Assembly: GCF_008634025.1 (NCBI RefSeq)
Contig: NZ_PDCM01000002.1
Span: 3,497,001 to 3,561,000, forward strand
DNA length: 64,000 bases
Direction of reading: 5' to 3'
Source of the DNA: Streptomyces albofaciens JCM 4342
GTDB taxonomy: Bacteria; Actinomycetota; Actinomycetes; Streptomycetales; Streptomycetaceae
Both the position numbers and the translations under genes were made by a program. A model generated the notes under the pieces. The model did no database searches. It was not told the origin of the DNA and worked only from the letters and a program-made list of their open reading frames with translations. Numbering within the stretch: position 1 is the stretch's first letter; every line of letters starts with the position of its first letter. Shown one piece after another: positions 1 to 7,319 of the stretch.

Positions 1-272
1 ACCCGCTTGAGGGCGTCGCGGGTCTGCATGACGGCACAGGTGTGCGCGAAGGTCTCCAGGTAGCGCTCCAGCGAGCCGGAGTCGGCCGCCTCGCGGAACC
101 AGACGCCCAGCTTCTCCGGGTCGGTCTCGGGCAGACCGTCGTAGCCCACTTCGCGGGCCAGGTCGACGATGGTGGCGGGGCGCAGGCCGCCGTCCAGGTG
201 GTCGTGCAGCAGCACCTTGGGCGCGCGGCGGATCTGGTCGCCCGTAGGAAGGTTGGTGGTCTCGCTCGTCAT
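1..272 (-). CDS. add: Adenosine deaminase, N-terminal part (cut by window edge)
   Basis: Adenosine deaminase converts adenosine and deoxyadenosine to the inosine forms in cytosolic purine salvage. Reading the minus strand from the ATG at 272-270 gives [19 protein letters not shown] followed closely by [12 protein letters not shown], the N-terminal HxH zinc-binding segment of the family. About 90 codons are visible and the catalytic core lies to the left of position 1. It points the same way as the nucleoside salvage operon at 5.4-12.6 kb, which fits a shared pathway, but it is separated from that operon by unrelated genes. The family call is firm; the completeness of the gene cannot be judged. 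Confidence 0.9.
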   Translation of the reverse strand, partial: MTSETTNLPTGDQIRRAPKVLLHDHLDGGLRPATIVDLAREVGYDGLPETDPEKLGVWFREAADSGSLERYLETFAHTCAVMQTRDALKR

Positions 273-375
273 CTCGGCACTGTAGCCCCTACGCGCGTAG
301 AACTTCACGAACGATATCCAACGGTGACCCGTACACGGGGTATCCCCAGGGCTGCCTTCTGCCATCGTTTCGGTC

Positions 376-1143
376 ATGGCTCAGCAAGCGTTGCCGGTGC
401 GCGGTGCCCGGCTGGGAAAACCGCTGGGAGCGGCCGGAGCGGGACGGGCGGTGTGCGGCGTCGCGCTGTTACTGCCCGAGGGCTGCCCGACGGGCACCCG
501 GCGGCCCTCCCCCCTGTCCACCTTGGCCACCCGTCCGCTGGCCGCCCGGCTGGCCCGCGCGGGGCGGCGCGACGGCCTGGTGGCGCACGTCGTGCACTAC
601 CGCTGCCGCGGCTGGAACGGCCCGGCGGCCCATCCCGCGGCGGACGCCGCGTGGGCGCTGGAGGAGGTGGTGCGGCGGTACGGCGACGTCCCGGTCTGCC
701 TGGCCGGTACGGGCATGGGCGCGCGCGCCGCACTGCACGCCGCGGGCCACCCGGCCGTCCAGTCCGTACTGGCGCTGGCCCCGTGGATTCCCGACCTCGG
801 CCCGGAGGAGAGCGACTCCGTACCGGTGAAACAGCTCGCCGGGCGGCAGGTGCTGCTCGTCCACGGGACGAACGACGAGCGCACCGACCCGGAGCTGTCC
901 TACCGCTACGCAGAGCGCGCGAAGAAGATCAACCGCGATGTCTGCCGCTTCGAGGTCCACTCGGACGGCCACTCCCTGCACCAGCACCGCTCCGAAGTCC
1001 TGGCGCTGGCCGCCGACTTCATGCTGGGTTCGCTGTTCGCCCACGGCTACGCCCGGCCGGTGGCGGACGCGCTGGCGGCACCGCCGCCGCTGGGACTGCG
1101 GATGCCGCTGGCGGCGGGCTTCGGGGAATCGCTCAAGCACTGA
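376..1143 (+). CDS. Alpha/beta-hydrolase-like protein lacking the nucleophile serine; carries a TTA codon
   Basis: This 255-residue protein has the layout of a small alpha/beta hydrolase: a strand plus turn at residues 108-116 (CLAGTGMGA), an acid-loop candidate at HGTND (Asp167), and a late histidine in SDGH (His199). In the turn, the position that should hold the serine nucleophile of GxSxG is Gly113 (G-T-G-M-G), so classical hydrolase chemistry looks impossible as read. Leucine 32 is encoded by TTA at 469-471, a codon that needs the bldA tRNA in Streptomyces and often marks developmentally timed expression. I see no strong ribosome binding site before the ATG at 376. The substrate is unknown; it may be a non-catalytic binding protein. 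The reading frame and codon bias are convincing. Confidence 0.75.
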   Translation: MAQQALPVRGARLGKPLGAAGAGRAVCGVALLLPEGCPTGTRRPSPLSTLATRPLAARLARAGRRDGLVAHVVHYRCRGWNGPAAHPAADAAWALEEVVRRYGDVPVCLAGTGMGARAALHAAGHPAVQSVLALAPWIPDLGPEESDSVPVKQLAGRQVLLVHGTNDERTDPELSYRYAERAKKINRDVCRFEVHSDGHSLHQHRSEVLALAADFMLGSLFAHGYARPVADALAAPPPLGLRMPLAAGFGESLKH

Positions 1144-1158
1144 GCGCGCCCGAGGTCC

Positions 1159-1247
1159 GCCCGCTTCGCGCACGCGCGCACCCCTTCGGAACTCCGGGCG
1201 CGGCGACAGCGACCAGCGGGCCCGCTTCGCGCACGCGCGCACCCCTT
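1159..1247. repeat. 28-bp direct repeat, two copies
   Basis: The same 28 bases occur at 1159-1186 and 1220-1247, 61 bases apart, in the gap between the hydrolase-like gene and the VOC gene. The repeat contains the alternating purine-pyrimidine run CGCGCACGCGCGCA. Each copy lies downstream of the hydrolase stop, and no gene is visible here. Confidence 0.85.
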
Positions 1248-1316
1248 GCACGGCGTCCGGCCCTGCCTATACTCCGCCCCACCGACCGTCGGCCCGGCTG
1301 ACCGCAGGGGGTCCGC

Positions 1317-1727
1317 ATGCCGAACACGCTCGACCACGTGATCGTCCACTGCCACGACCAGAAGGCCACCGCCGCCTTCCTCAGCGACCTCATGGACGGC
1401 CCCGCGCCCACCGACTGGGGCCCGTTCACCCAGGTACAGACCGCCAACGGGGTCGGCATCGACTTCCTCGACAGCGCGGTGGAGCCGGGCGCGATCAACG
1501 GCAGCCATGTCGCGTTCCTGGTCACCGACGAGGAGTTCGACGCGATCTTCGACCGCATCCGGAAGCAGGGGCTGCGCTACTGGGCCGACCCGTTCCACCA
1601 GCGGGAGGGCGAGATCAACCACCGCTGGGGCGGCCGGGGCGTCTACGTCCTCGACCCGGGCGGCACGGTCGCCATCGAGTTCATGACCGTGCGGTACGGC
1701 GATCCGGCGGACGCGGGCGAGGAGTGA
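1317..1727 (+). CDS. VOC superfamily (glyoxalase/dioxygenase-like) protein
   Basis: This 136-residue single-domain protein of the vicinal oxygen chelate fold has LDHVIVHCHD at its N terminus, GSHVAFLV in the middle, and a C-terminal YVLDPGGTVAIEF strand with the acidic residue of the usual metal site. The pattern of His8, His57 and Glu124 fits the bidentate metal-binding arrangement of VOC enzymes. The length is normal for a monomodular member. The substrate cannot be told from sequence; candidates are a glyoxalase, a fosfomycin-type thiol transferase or a ring-cleavage dioxygenase. It stands alone between the hydrolase-like gene and the convergent LysR gene. Confidence 0.8.
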   Translation: MPNTLDHVIVHCHDQKATAAFLSDLMDGPAPTDWGPFTQVQTANGVGIDFLDSAVEPGAINGSHVAFLVTDEEFDAIFDRIRKQGLRYWADPFHQREGEINHRWGGRGVYVLDPGGTVAIEFMTVRYGDPADAGEE

Positions 1728-1769
1728 CGTACGGCGGGGGCCGCACGTCTCCCCGTACCGGTCCTCGCC

Positions 1770-2810
1770 TCACCGGGGAATCAACTGCCCCCGCCGCCCC
1801 AGCAGGAACTTCTTGAACGCCGCCACCGGCGGGGTGTCGGGGTGGCCGTCCATCCAGGCCACCCCGATCTCGCGGACCGCGCGCGGCGCCGTGACCGTCA
1901 GCTCGGCGACGCCCGGGCGCGGCACGGCGGGCGGCGGCAGCAGCGCCACGCCCAGCCCGGCCGCGACCAGGCCGCGCAGCGTCTCCGCCTCCTCCCCCTC
2001 GAACGCGACCTTGGGCGTGAACCCGGCCTCGGCACACAGCGCGTCGGTGATGCGGCGCAGCCCGTAGCCCGGCTCCAGGGTGACGAACAGCTCCCCCGCC
2101 GCCTCGGCCAGCCGTATGCGCTTGCGGGCGGCCAGCGGGTGGTCGTCCGGCACCACCAGCCGCAGCTTCTGCTCGTCCAGGCGGCGGGCGACCAGATCCG
2201 GGTAGTCCGGTACGGGCGACGTCAGGCACAGGTCCAGATCGCCGGCGCGCAGCCGCTCGATCATCGCCTCGCCGTAGTTCTGGACGAGCTGGAAGCGCAC
2301 CCGCGGGTGGTCGGCGCGGAAGGTGCGCAGCAGGCCCGGTACGGTTTCCGAGCCCATCGTGTGCAGGAAGCCGAAGGCGACCTTGCCCGCGGTGGGGTCG
2401 GTGTCGGCCCGTACGGACTCGGTGGCGCGCTCCACGTCCAGCAGCGCGCGCTCGGTAGAGGCGAGGAAGGCGCGGCCCGCCGGGGTGAGGGAGAGCGTCC
2501 GGCCGTGCCGGGCGAAGAGCGCCACCCCGAGGTCGTCCTCCAGGCGGACGATGGCGCGGCTGAGGGTGGACTGCGGCATGCCCAGCTCGTGGGCGGCGCG
2601 CGTGACGTGCTCGTGGCGCGCGACGGCGGCGAACTGTGCGAGCCGGGGTGTCAGGGCCAGCGCCCAGGAGCCGACACCGAGAGCGGCGGTCTCCGCCGGT
2701 TCCGGCGTTCTCCGTATGTCTTTTCTGTTGCGGGCTTGCGACAGAGGCTGGCCTGAGCTGCTGTTATGTGCCACAGCATTGATTATGGCGTTTCTATGCA
2801 TTGGACGCAT
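1770..2810 (-). CDS. LysR-family transcriptional regulator
   Basis: The protein has an N-terminal LysR helix-turn-helix (LTPRLAQFAAVARHEHVTRA followed by LGMPQSTLSRAIVRLE) and a periplasmic-binding-like effector domain. The ATG at 2810 used here probably starts too far upstream: the first 50 residues before the HTH are unlike the family, and that start lies inside the dyad at 2789-2816. The GTG at 2774 is an alternative, and an unusual CTG nearer the HTH cannot be excluded. It is divergent from the MFS gene at 2837, the common layout in which a LysR protein controls the neighbouring exporter; the ynfL/ynfM pair of E. coli is a known parallel. The effector is unknown. Confidence 0.9.
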   Translation of the reverse strand: MRPMHRNAIINAVAHNSSSGQPLSQARNRKDIRRTPEPAETAALGVGSWALALTPRLAQFAAVARHEHVTRAAHELGMPQSTLSRAIVRLEDDLGVALFARHGRTLSLTPAGRAFLASTERALLDVERATESVRADTDPTAGKVAFGFLHTMGSETVPGLLRTFRADHPRVRFQLVQNYGEAMIERLRAGDLDLCLTSPVPDYPDLVARRLDEQKLRLVVPDDHPLAARKRIRLAEAAGELFVTLEPGYGLRRITDALCAEAGFTPKVAFEGEEAETLRGLVAAGLGVALLPPPAVPRPGVAELTVTAPRAVREIGVAWMDGHPDTPPVAAFKKFLLGRRGQLIPR

Positions 2811-2816
2811 GAAACG
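2789..2816. promoter_or_regulatory. Imperfect dyad between LysR and MFS genes, candidate LysR operator
   Basis: CGTTTC-T-ATGC (2789-2799) is mirrored by GCAT-GAAACG (2807-2816) around a seven-base centre; only one extra T breaks the symmetry. It ends 20 bases before the MFS start codon. Its size and position between divergent genes fit a LysR-type binding site. No footprint or family consensus was used. Confidence 0.55.
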
Positions 2817-2836
2817 TACCGGCTTACGTTCGGATC

Positions 2837-4171
2837 ATGCCTCCCGCTGATACCGGGGCGTCGGCCGCCGCGCGCGCCGGCGCCTCCGCGCAGTCGTCCC
2901 CCGTCACCTCCTCCACGCCCGCCGCCGACGCGCACCCGGCGCCCGGCCCCGAGGCCGCCAAGCTGCACCCGGGCGGCCCCGGCTACCGCCGGATGAGCTT
3001 CGCGCTGTTCGCCGCGGGCGTCGCCACCTTCGCGCTCCTGTACTCGACGCAGGCGCTGCTCCCCGCGATCTCCGCCGACCTCGCCGTCGCGCCCGACCAG
3101 GCCAGCTGGACCGTGTCGGCCGCGACGTTCGGCCTGGCCCTGGCCGTCATCCCGCTGAGCGCGCTGTCCGAACGCTTCGGCCGCCGCACGATGATGACCG
3201 CCTCCCTGTCGGTCGCCGCGCTGATCGCCATGCTGGTCCCGTTCGCCCCCGACCTGGGCTGGCTGGTCGCGCTGCGCGCCGTCCAGGGCGTGGCGCTGGC
3301 CGGGCTCCCGGCCTCCGCGATGGCGTTCCTGGCCGAGGAGGTACGGGCCAAGGCGCTGGTCGCCGCGATCGGCCTGTTCGTCGCGGGCAACAGCATCGGC
3401 GGCATGTCGGGCCGCATCGTCACCGGCTGGGTGGCCCAGGCGTGGGGCTGGCGCGCGGCGCTCGGCGCGGTCGGCGTGCTGGCCGTGATCTGCGCCGTGA
3501 CCTTCCGCCTCCTGGTGCCCAGGGCCCGGCACTTCTCGCCCCGCAAGGTCGGCCCGCGCGCCCTGGCCCGTACCCTCGGCGGCCACCTGTCCGACCCGCT
3601 GCTGCGCCGCCTCTACGGCATCGGCGCCCTCTTCATGACGGTCTTCGGCGCGGTCTACACGGTCATCGGCTACCGCCTCGTCGGCGAACCCTTCAACCTC
3701 CCCCAGGGCATCGTCGGCTCGATCTTCCTGGTCTACCTCGTCGGTACGGTCTCCTCCGCCGCCGCGGGCCGCCTGGTCGGCCGCGTCGGCCGGCGCGGGG
3801 CCCTCTACCTCGCGGTCGGCACCACGGCGGCGGGCCTCCTGCTCACCCTCACCGCGTCGATCACCGCGGTCCTGCTGGGCCTGGTCCTGATCACCGCGGG
3901 CTTCTTCGCGGGCCACGCGGTGGCGTCGTCCTCGGTGAGCCGCGCCGCGAAGACGGCCCGCGCGCAGGCCTCGGCGCTCTACCAGTGCGCGTACTACATC
4001 GGCAGCAGCGTCGGCGGCGCGCTGGGCGCGGCGGCGTTCCACGCGGGCGGCTGGGAGGCCACCGTGGCGCTGGGCCTGGCCGCGATGGTCGGCGCCGCGT
4101 CGATCACGCTGTACGCGACGCGGAAGGCGATGGCGGAGCGCCGGGTTCCGCAGGTGCGGAAGGCCGCGTAA
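2837..4171 (+). CDS. MFS transporter (YnfM/AraJ-like)
   Basis: This 444-residue membrane protein of the major facilitator superfamily has an alanine/proline-rich hydrophilic N terminus of about 50 residues, then twelve predicted hydrophobic segments. The loop 2-3 motif is LSERFGRRTMM, matching the family G-x-x-x-D/E-R-x-G-R-R pattern. It is probably a proton-driven exporter of a small molecule. The divergent LysR gene and the shared dyad suggest that it is induced by its own substrate. It converges on the Uma2 gene, and a hairpin at 4187-4231 lies between them. The exported compound cannot be inferred. Confidence 0.9.
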   Translation: MPPADTGASAAARAGASAQSSPVTSSTPAADAHPAPGPEAAKLHPGGPGYRRMSFALFAAGVATFALLYSTQALLPAISADLAVAPDQASWTVSAATFGLALAVIPLSALSERFGRRTMMTASLSVAALIAMLVPFAPDLGWLVALRAVQGVALAGLPASAMAFLAEEVRAKALVAAIGLFVAGNSIGGMSGRIVTGWVAQAWGWRAALGAVGVLAVICAVTFRLLVPRARHFSPRKVGPRALARTLGGHLSDPLLRRLYGIGALFMTVFGAVYTVIGYRLVGEPFNLPQGIVGSIFLVYLVGTVSSAAAGRLVGRVGRRGALYLAVGTTAAGLLLTLTASITAVLLGLVLITAGFFAGHAVASSSVSRAAKTARAQASALYQCAYYIGSSVGGALGAAAFHAGGWEATVALGLAAMVGAASITLYATRKAMAERRVPQVRKAA

Positions 4172-4186
4172 CGGCCGCTCGCAGCC

Positions 4187-4231
4187 CGAAGGGCCCATCC
4201 CGCCACCTGTCCTGGTGGGGTGGGTCCTTCG
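4187..4231. terminator. Bidirectional terminator-like hairpin between MFS and Uma2 genes
   Basis: CGAAGG and CCATCCC-GCCAC on the left pair with GTGG-GGTGGG and CCTTCG on the right, with small bulges. It sits between two convergent genes, where a terminator serving both strands is expected. There is no T tract, which is usual in Streptomyces. Confidence 0.6.
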
Positions 4232-4237
4232 TTCGTG

Positions 4238-4831
4238 TCAGGGGCCGAAGGGGAACACGCTGGTGTCGATGGTGAGGCCGAAGGGCTCCGGCAGGTGGAT
4301 GTCCTCCCCGAACTTCACCGCCTGGAGTTCCTGGTAGACGGCGTCCTCCGGCTCCCCGAACAGCGTGACCGTAGGCCCGGGAGGAGCGAAGCGATCGATG
4401 AGGAGGTACAGCGGGACTCCTGCCTCCGCATATGCAGCCGTCTTGTTCAGCCGGTCGAAGCTCGCGTTGTTCGGCGAGGTGATCTCGACAACCAGCTCCG
4501 CCGCCGTGAGCGGGACGCTCTCGCCTCCTTCGATCCGGTCCAGCACGTCGTCCGGGACCACGACGAGGTCGGGGATGAACAGCCGCCCACGCATGGGGTG
4601 GGTGACTCCGAGCGTTTGGTACACACCCCATTCTTCGGGCAGCACCGTGTACAGCCTTCGGTGCACCTTTTCGGCGATGCGGTTGTGAGGGGCAGCCGGT
4701 GGCGGTGACACAACGATGACTCCATCAATGATCTCCACCTTGCTGCCCTCGGGCCAGTCCGCTTCCTGCCAGAAGCGGAGCAGCTCATCCCAGTACTCCG
4801 CCGGAGCGGGGTCGGCGGGGAGTGCGCTCAT
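4238..4831 (-). CDS. Uma2 family protein (PD-(D/E)XK-like fold)
   Basis: This 197-residue member of the Uma2 family is abundant in actinobacteria and cyanobacteria and is related in fold to restriction endonucleases. Characteristic segments are KVEIIDGVIVVSPPP, HNRIAEKVHRRL, FIPDLVVVPDD and AAELVVEITSP; the acidic PD and VVEI-type residues form the putative nuclease centre. The start is set at the ATG at 4831 because AAGGAG lies seven bases upstream; a longer in-frame opening exists to 4921 but lacks support. No biological role is established for most members. It is monocistronic here. Confidence 0.88.
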   Translation of the reverse strand: MSALPADPAPAEYWDELLRFWQEADWPEGSKVEIIDGVIVVSPPPAAPHNRIAEKVHRRLYTVLPEEWGVYQTLGVTHPMRGRLFIPDLVVVPDDVLDRIEGGESVPLTAAELVVEITSPNNASFDRLNKTAAYAEAGVPLYLLIDRFAPPGPTVTLFGEPEDAVYQELQAVKFGEDIHLPEPFGLTIDTSVFPFGP

Positions 4832-4872
4832 GGCGGTCTCCTTACGTGTTGTGGCACCGACCCCAGCATGAC

Positions 4873-4906
4873 GAACGGGACTGGCGCCGGTCCACCAGTC
4901 CCGTTC
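4873..4906. terminator. Perfect 12-bp-stem hairpin
   Basis: GAACGGGACTGG (4873-4884) pairs perfectly with CCAGTCCCGTTC (4895-4906) across a ten-base loop. It lies downstream of the broken DUF3140 gene and just upstream of the Uma2 start, so it probably ends transcription from the DUF2945 side. Confidence 0.65.
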
Positions 4907-4928
4907 ACCCGAACGATTCATCCAGCCC

Positions 4929-5096
4929 TCACCCCTTCAACGGATCACGTCCCCAATTCATCAACGAATACGGCCACGTCGTCTCCTTCACGTCCCCCGA
5001 CGGCTTGCGCGAGATGGCGATGGACGTACCCCGTCACCTTGCGCATGTGGGCGTAATCGTCGCCCGAGAGATCCGGTCGTCCTTCGTCTTCGCCAT
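4929..5096 (-). pseudogene. DUF3140 remnant with frameshifts
   Basis: Minus-strand translation shows the C-terminal half of a DUF3140 protein spread over more than one frame. DDYAHMRKVTGYVHRHLAQ is in one frame, then TTWPYSLMNWGRDPLKG is in the next, ending at TGA (4931-4929). The ATG at 5096 begins MAKTKDD in yet another frame and runs into a stop. Full-length DUF3140 proteins are about 100 residues; the N-terminal half is missing and at least two frameshifts are needed to rejoin what is left. It follows the DUF2945 stop by four bases. DUF2945 and DUF3140 genes are often neighbours, so this looks like a decayed operon partner. Confidence 0.75.
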
Positions 5097-5100
5097 GGCT

Positions 5101-5325
5101 TCAGGACCGCTTCTTCTTCAAAGCCCCGGGCTTGTGCACGGCCGAGCCGCCGGACTTGTCGCTGCGGACCTTGTACTGCGGGGCGTCCGGGGAGGCGTCC
5201 ACCGTGCGGCCCGCTTCCTCCGTGCGCCGGGTGATCTTCTTCTCCACCTTGCCGACGGCCTCGCTGCCGTGGCTTCTCCAGGTGACCTTGTCGCCCTTGC
5301 CGAAGTCGTCCTTCTTCTTGGCCAT
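5101..5325 (-). CDS. DUF2945 family protein (hypervirulence-associated TUDOR domain)
   Basis: This small basic 74-residue protein begins MAKKKDDFGKGDKVTWRSHG and contains the KVTW...G.V segment of the DUF2945/HVA1 TUDOR-like barrel. It has a lysine-rich tail. The start at 5325 is the first in-frame ATG and gives the usual length. The molecular function is not known; the fold suggests peptide or nucleic-acid binding. It is followed immediately by the broken DUF3140 gene. Larger overlapping openings on both strands are GC-driven shadows. Confidence 0.82.
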   Translation of the reverse strand: MAKKKDDFGKGDKVTWRSHGSEAVGKVEKKITRRTEEAGRTVDASPDAPQYKVRSDKSGGSAVHKPGALKKKRS

Positions 5326-5444
5326 CGCCGCTCTCGCCGCTCTCCTCGGAGTCAGGTGCTTCCAGCACACCACCGGACGGAGCGCGGCGCGCGCCGGGCG
5401 CGCCCCGGAGGGGGCGCGCCCGGCGGCAGCGGTGCGGAGCCGGA

Positions 5445-6722
5445 TCAGCCGATGCGGTCCAGCACCACCGGGCGCGGCGTGAAGTCCGTGCCGGGCGGGG
5501 CGATGAGGACGCCGCCGTCGAGGGCTTCGAGGGCGTAGGGGAGCTTCTCGGGGGTGTCGGTGTGGAGGGTGAGCAGAGGCTGGCCCTCCTTGACCTCGTC
5601 GCCGGGCTTGGCGTGGAGTTCGATGCCCGCGCCCGCCTGGACCGGGTCCTCCTTGCGGGCGCGGCCCGCGCCCAGGCGCCAGGCGGAGACGCCCACGGCG
5701 TACGCGTCGAGGGTGGTCAGGACGCCGGAGGAGGCGGCGTTGACGGTGTGCTGCTCGCGGGCGACGGGCAGCGGCGCGTCGGGGTCGCCGCCCTGGGCCT
5801 GGATCATGCGGCGCCAGTGGTCCATGGCGGAGCCGTCGGCGAGGGCCTTGGCCGGGTCGGCGTCCTTCAGGCCCGCCGCGTCGAGCATTTCGCGGGCGAG
5901 GGCCAGGGTGAGTTCGACGACGTCGGCCGGGCCGCCGCCGGCCAGGACCTCCACCGACTCGCGGACTTCGAGGGCGTTGCCCGCGGTCAGGCCGAGCGGG
6001 GTGGACATGTCGGTGAGCAGGGCGGAGGTCCGTACGCCGTGGTCGGTGCCGAGTTCGACCATGGTGGTGGCCAGTTCCCGGGCGTCCTCGATGTTCTTCA
6101 TGAAGGCGCCGGAGCCGACCTTGACGTCCAGGACGAGCGAGCCGGTGCCCTCGGCGATCTTCTTGGACATGATCGAGGAGGCGATGAGCGGGATGGCCTC
6201 GACGGTGCCGGTGACGTCGCGCAGCGCGTAGAGCTTCTTGTCGGCGGGGGCCAGGCCGTCGCCTGCCGCGCAGATGACGGAGCCGACGCGGTCCAGTACG
6301 TCCATCATCTCGGCGTTGGACAGCAGCGCCCGCCAGCCGGGGATGGACTCCAGCTTGTCGAGGGTGCCGCCGGTGTGGCCGAGGCCGCGGCCGGAGAGCT
6401 GCGGCACGGCCGCGCCGCAGGCGGCGACGAGGGGCGCGAGCGGCAGTGTGATCTTGTCGCCGACGCCGCCGGTGGAGTGCTTGTCCGCGGTCGGGCGGGC
6501 CAGCGTGGAGAAGTCCATCCGCTCGCCGGAAGCGATCATGGCGGCGGTCCAGCGGGCGATCTCCGTACGGTTCATGCCGTTGAGGAAGATCGCCATCGCC
6601 AGGGCCGACATCTGCTCGTGGGCGACCTCGCCGCGCGTATAGGCGTCGATGACCCAGTCGATCTGCTCGGGGGTCAGCTCCTGCTTGTCGCGCTTCGCGC
6701 GGATGACCGAGATGACGTCCAT
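5445..6722 (-). CDS. deoA: Thymidine phosphorylase
   Basis: This cytosolic 425-residue enzyme cleaves thymidine with phosphate to thymine and 2-deoxyribose 1-phosphate. The fold runs from the helical domain through KHSTGGVGDK, the phosphate-binding glycine loop at about residues 80-90, to the C-terminal domain ending in TPRPVVLDRIG. SGRGLGHTGGTLDKLESIPG and SSIMSKK are also family hallmarks. The start ATG at 6722 has AAGGAAG upstream. It follows cdd in the same direction after a gap of 171 bases that contains a terminator-like hairpin, so it may be partly uncoupled from the upstream ABC operon. The role is pyrimidine deoxynucleoside salvage. Confidence 0.96.
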   Translation of the reverse strand: MDVISVIRAKRDKQELTPEQIDWVIDAYTRGEVAHEQMSALAMAIFLNGMNRTEIARWTAAMIASGERMDFSTLARPTADKHSTGGVGDKITLPLAPLVAACGAAVPQLSGRGLGHTGGTLDKLESIPGWRALLSNAEMMDVLDRVGSVICAAGDGLAPADKKLYALRDVTGTVEAIPLIASSIMSKKIAEGTGSLVLDVKVGSGAFMKNIEDARELATTMVELGTDHGVRTSALLTDMSTPLGLTAGNALEVRESVEVLAGGGPADVVELTLALAREMLDAAGLKDADPAKALADGSAMDHWRRMIQAQGGDPDAPLPVAREQHTVNAASSGVLTTLDAYAVGVSAWRLGAGRARKEDPVQAGAGIELHAKPGDEVKEGQPLLTLHTDTPEKLPYALEALDGGVLIAPPGTDFTPRPVVLDRIG

Positions 6723-6830
6723 CTGGGCTTCCTTTCCGTGGAACGGCCGGCTCAGCCCGTCCCTGTACCCGGGAACGACGCGGCGAGCGGGCGCCAACAG
6801 TTCTACACGCATAGAGCCCGGAGATCGAGA

Positions 6831-6861
6831 GGCCCGCACCGCTCCGGGGGCGGTGCGGGCC
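6831..6861. terminator. Hairpin between cdd and deoA
   Basis: GGCCCGCACCGC (6831-6842) pairs perfectly with GCGGTGCGGGCC (6850-6861) across seven bases. It lies just after the cdd stop in the direction of transcription and could reduce read-through into deoA. Confidence 0.65.
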
Positions 6862-6893
6862 GGTGGTCCCTCCAGCGGGGACCCGATGGTCCG

Positions 6894-7319
6894 CTAACGG
6901 GCCAGGTGCTGGGGGCCGAACGCGTCGGGCAGCAGGTCGCTCAGGCGCCGTACGCCCGCGTCCCCGCCGTCGATGAGGAGGTCCGGGCCGCCGTGCTCGT
7001 ACAGCAGCTGGCGGCAGCGGCCGCACGGGACCAGCAGCTCGCCCTGGCCGTCCACACAGGTGAAGGCGGTCAGCTGGCCGCCGCCGGTGGCGGCCAGCGC
7101 GGACACCAGGCCGCATTCGGCGCACAGGCCCAGTCCGTACGAGGCGTTCTCGACGTTGCAGCCGACGACCGTACGCCCGTCGTCGGCCAGGGCCGCCGCA
7201 CCGACCGGGTAGCCGGAGTACGGGGCGTACGCCCGGGACATCGCATCCCGGGCCGCCTCGCGGAGCTTGTCCCAGTCGACCGGCACCCGGCCGTCGTGCA
7301 CCTGCCCATTGCCCGTCAT
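6894..7319 (-). CDS. cdd: Cytidine deaminase
   Basis: This zinc enzyme converts cytidine and deoxycytidine to uridine and deoxyuridine. At 141 residues it is the homotetrameric short form. Visible motifs are CNVENASYG, the CAE motif that carries the proton-shuttling glutamate, and PCGRCRQ, which supplies the two zinc cysteines. Its ATG overlaps the stop of the upstream permease (ATGA at 7319-7316), so it is translationally coupled to the nucleoside transporter. Uptake and deamination are thus made together. Confidence 0.96.
   Translation of the reverse strand: MTGNGQVHDGRVPVDWDKLREAARDAMSRAYAPYSGYPVGAAALADDGRTVVGCNVENASYGLGLCAECGLVSALAATGGGQLTAFTCVDGQGELLVPCGRCRQLLYEHGGPDLLIDGGDAGVRRLSDLLPDAFGPQHLAR

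Noticed and set aside
5101..7125. Very long minus-strand frame over deoA and DUF2945 suggesting a fusion
   Set aside because: Only its last 74 codons (DUF2945) have proper codon bias. The rest is the wrong-frame shadow of deoA.
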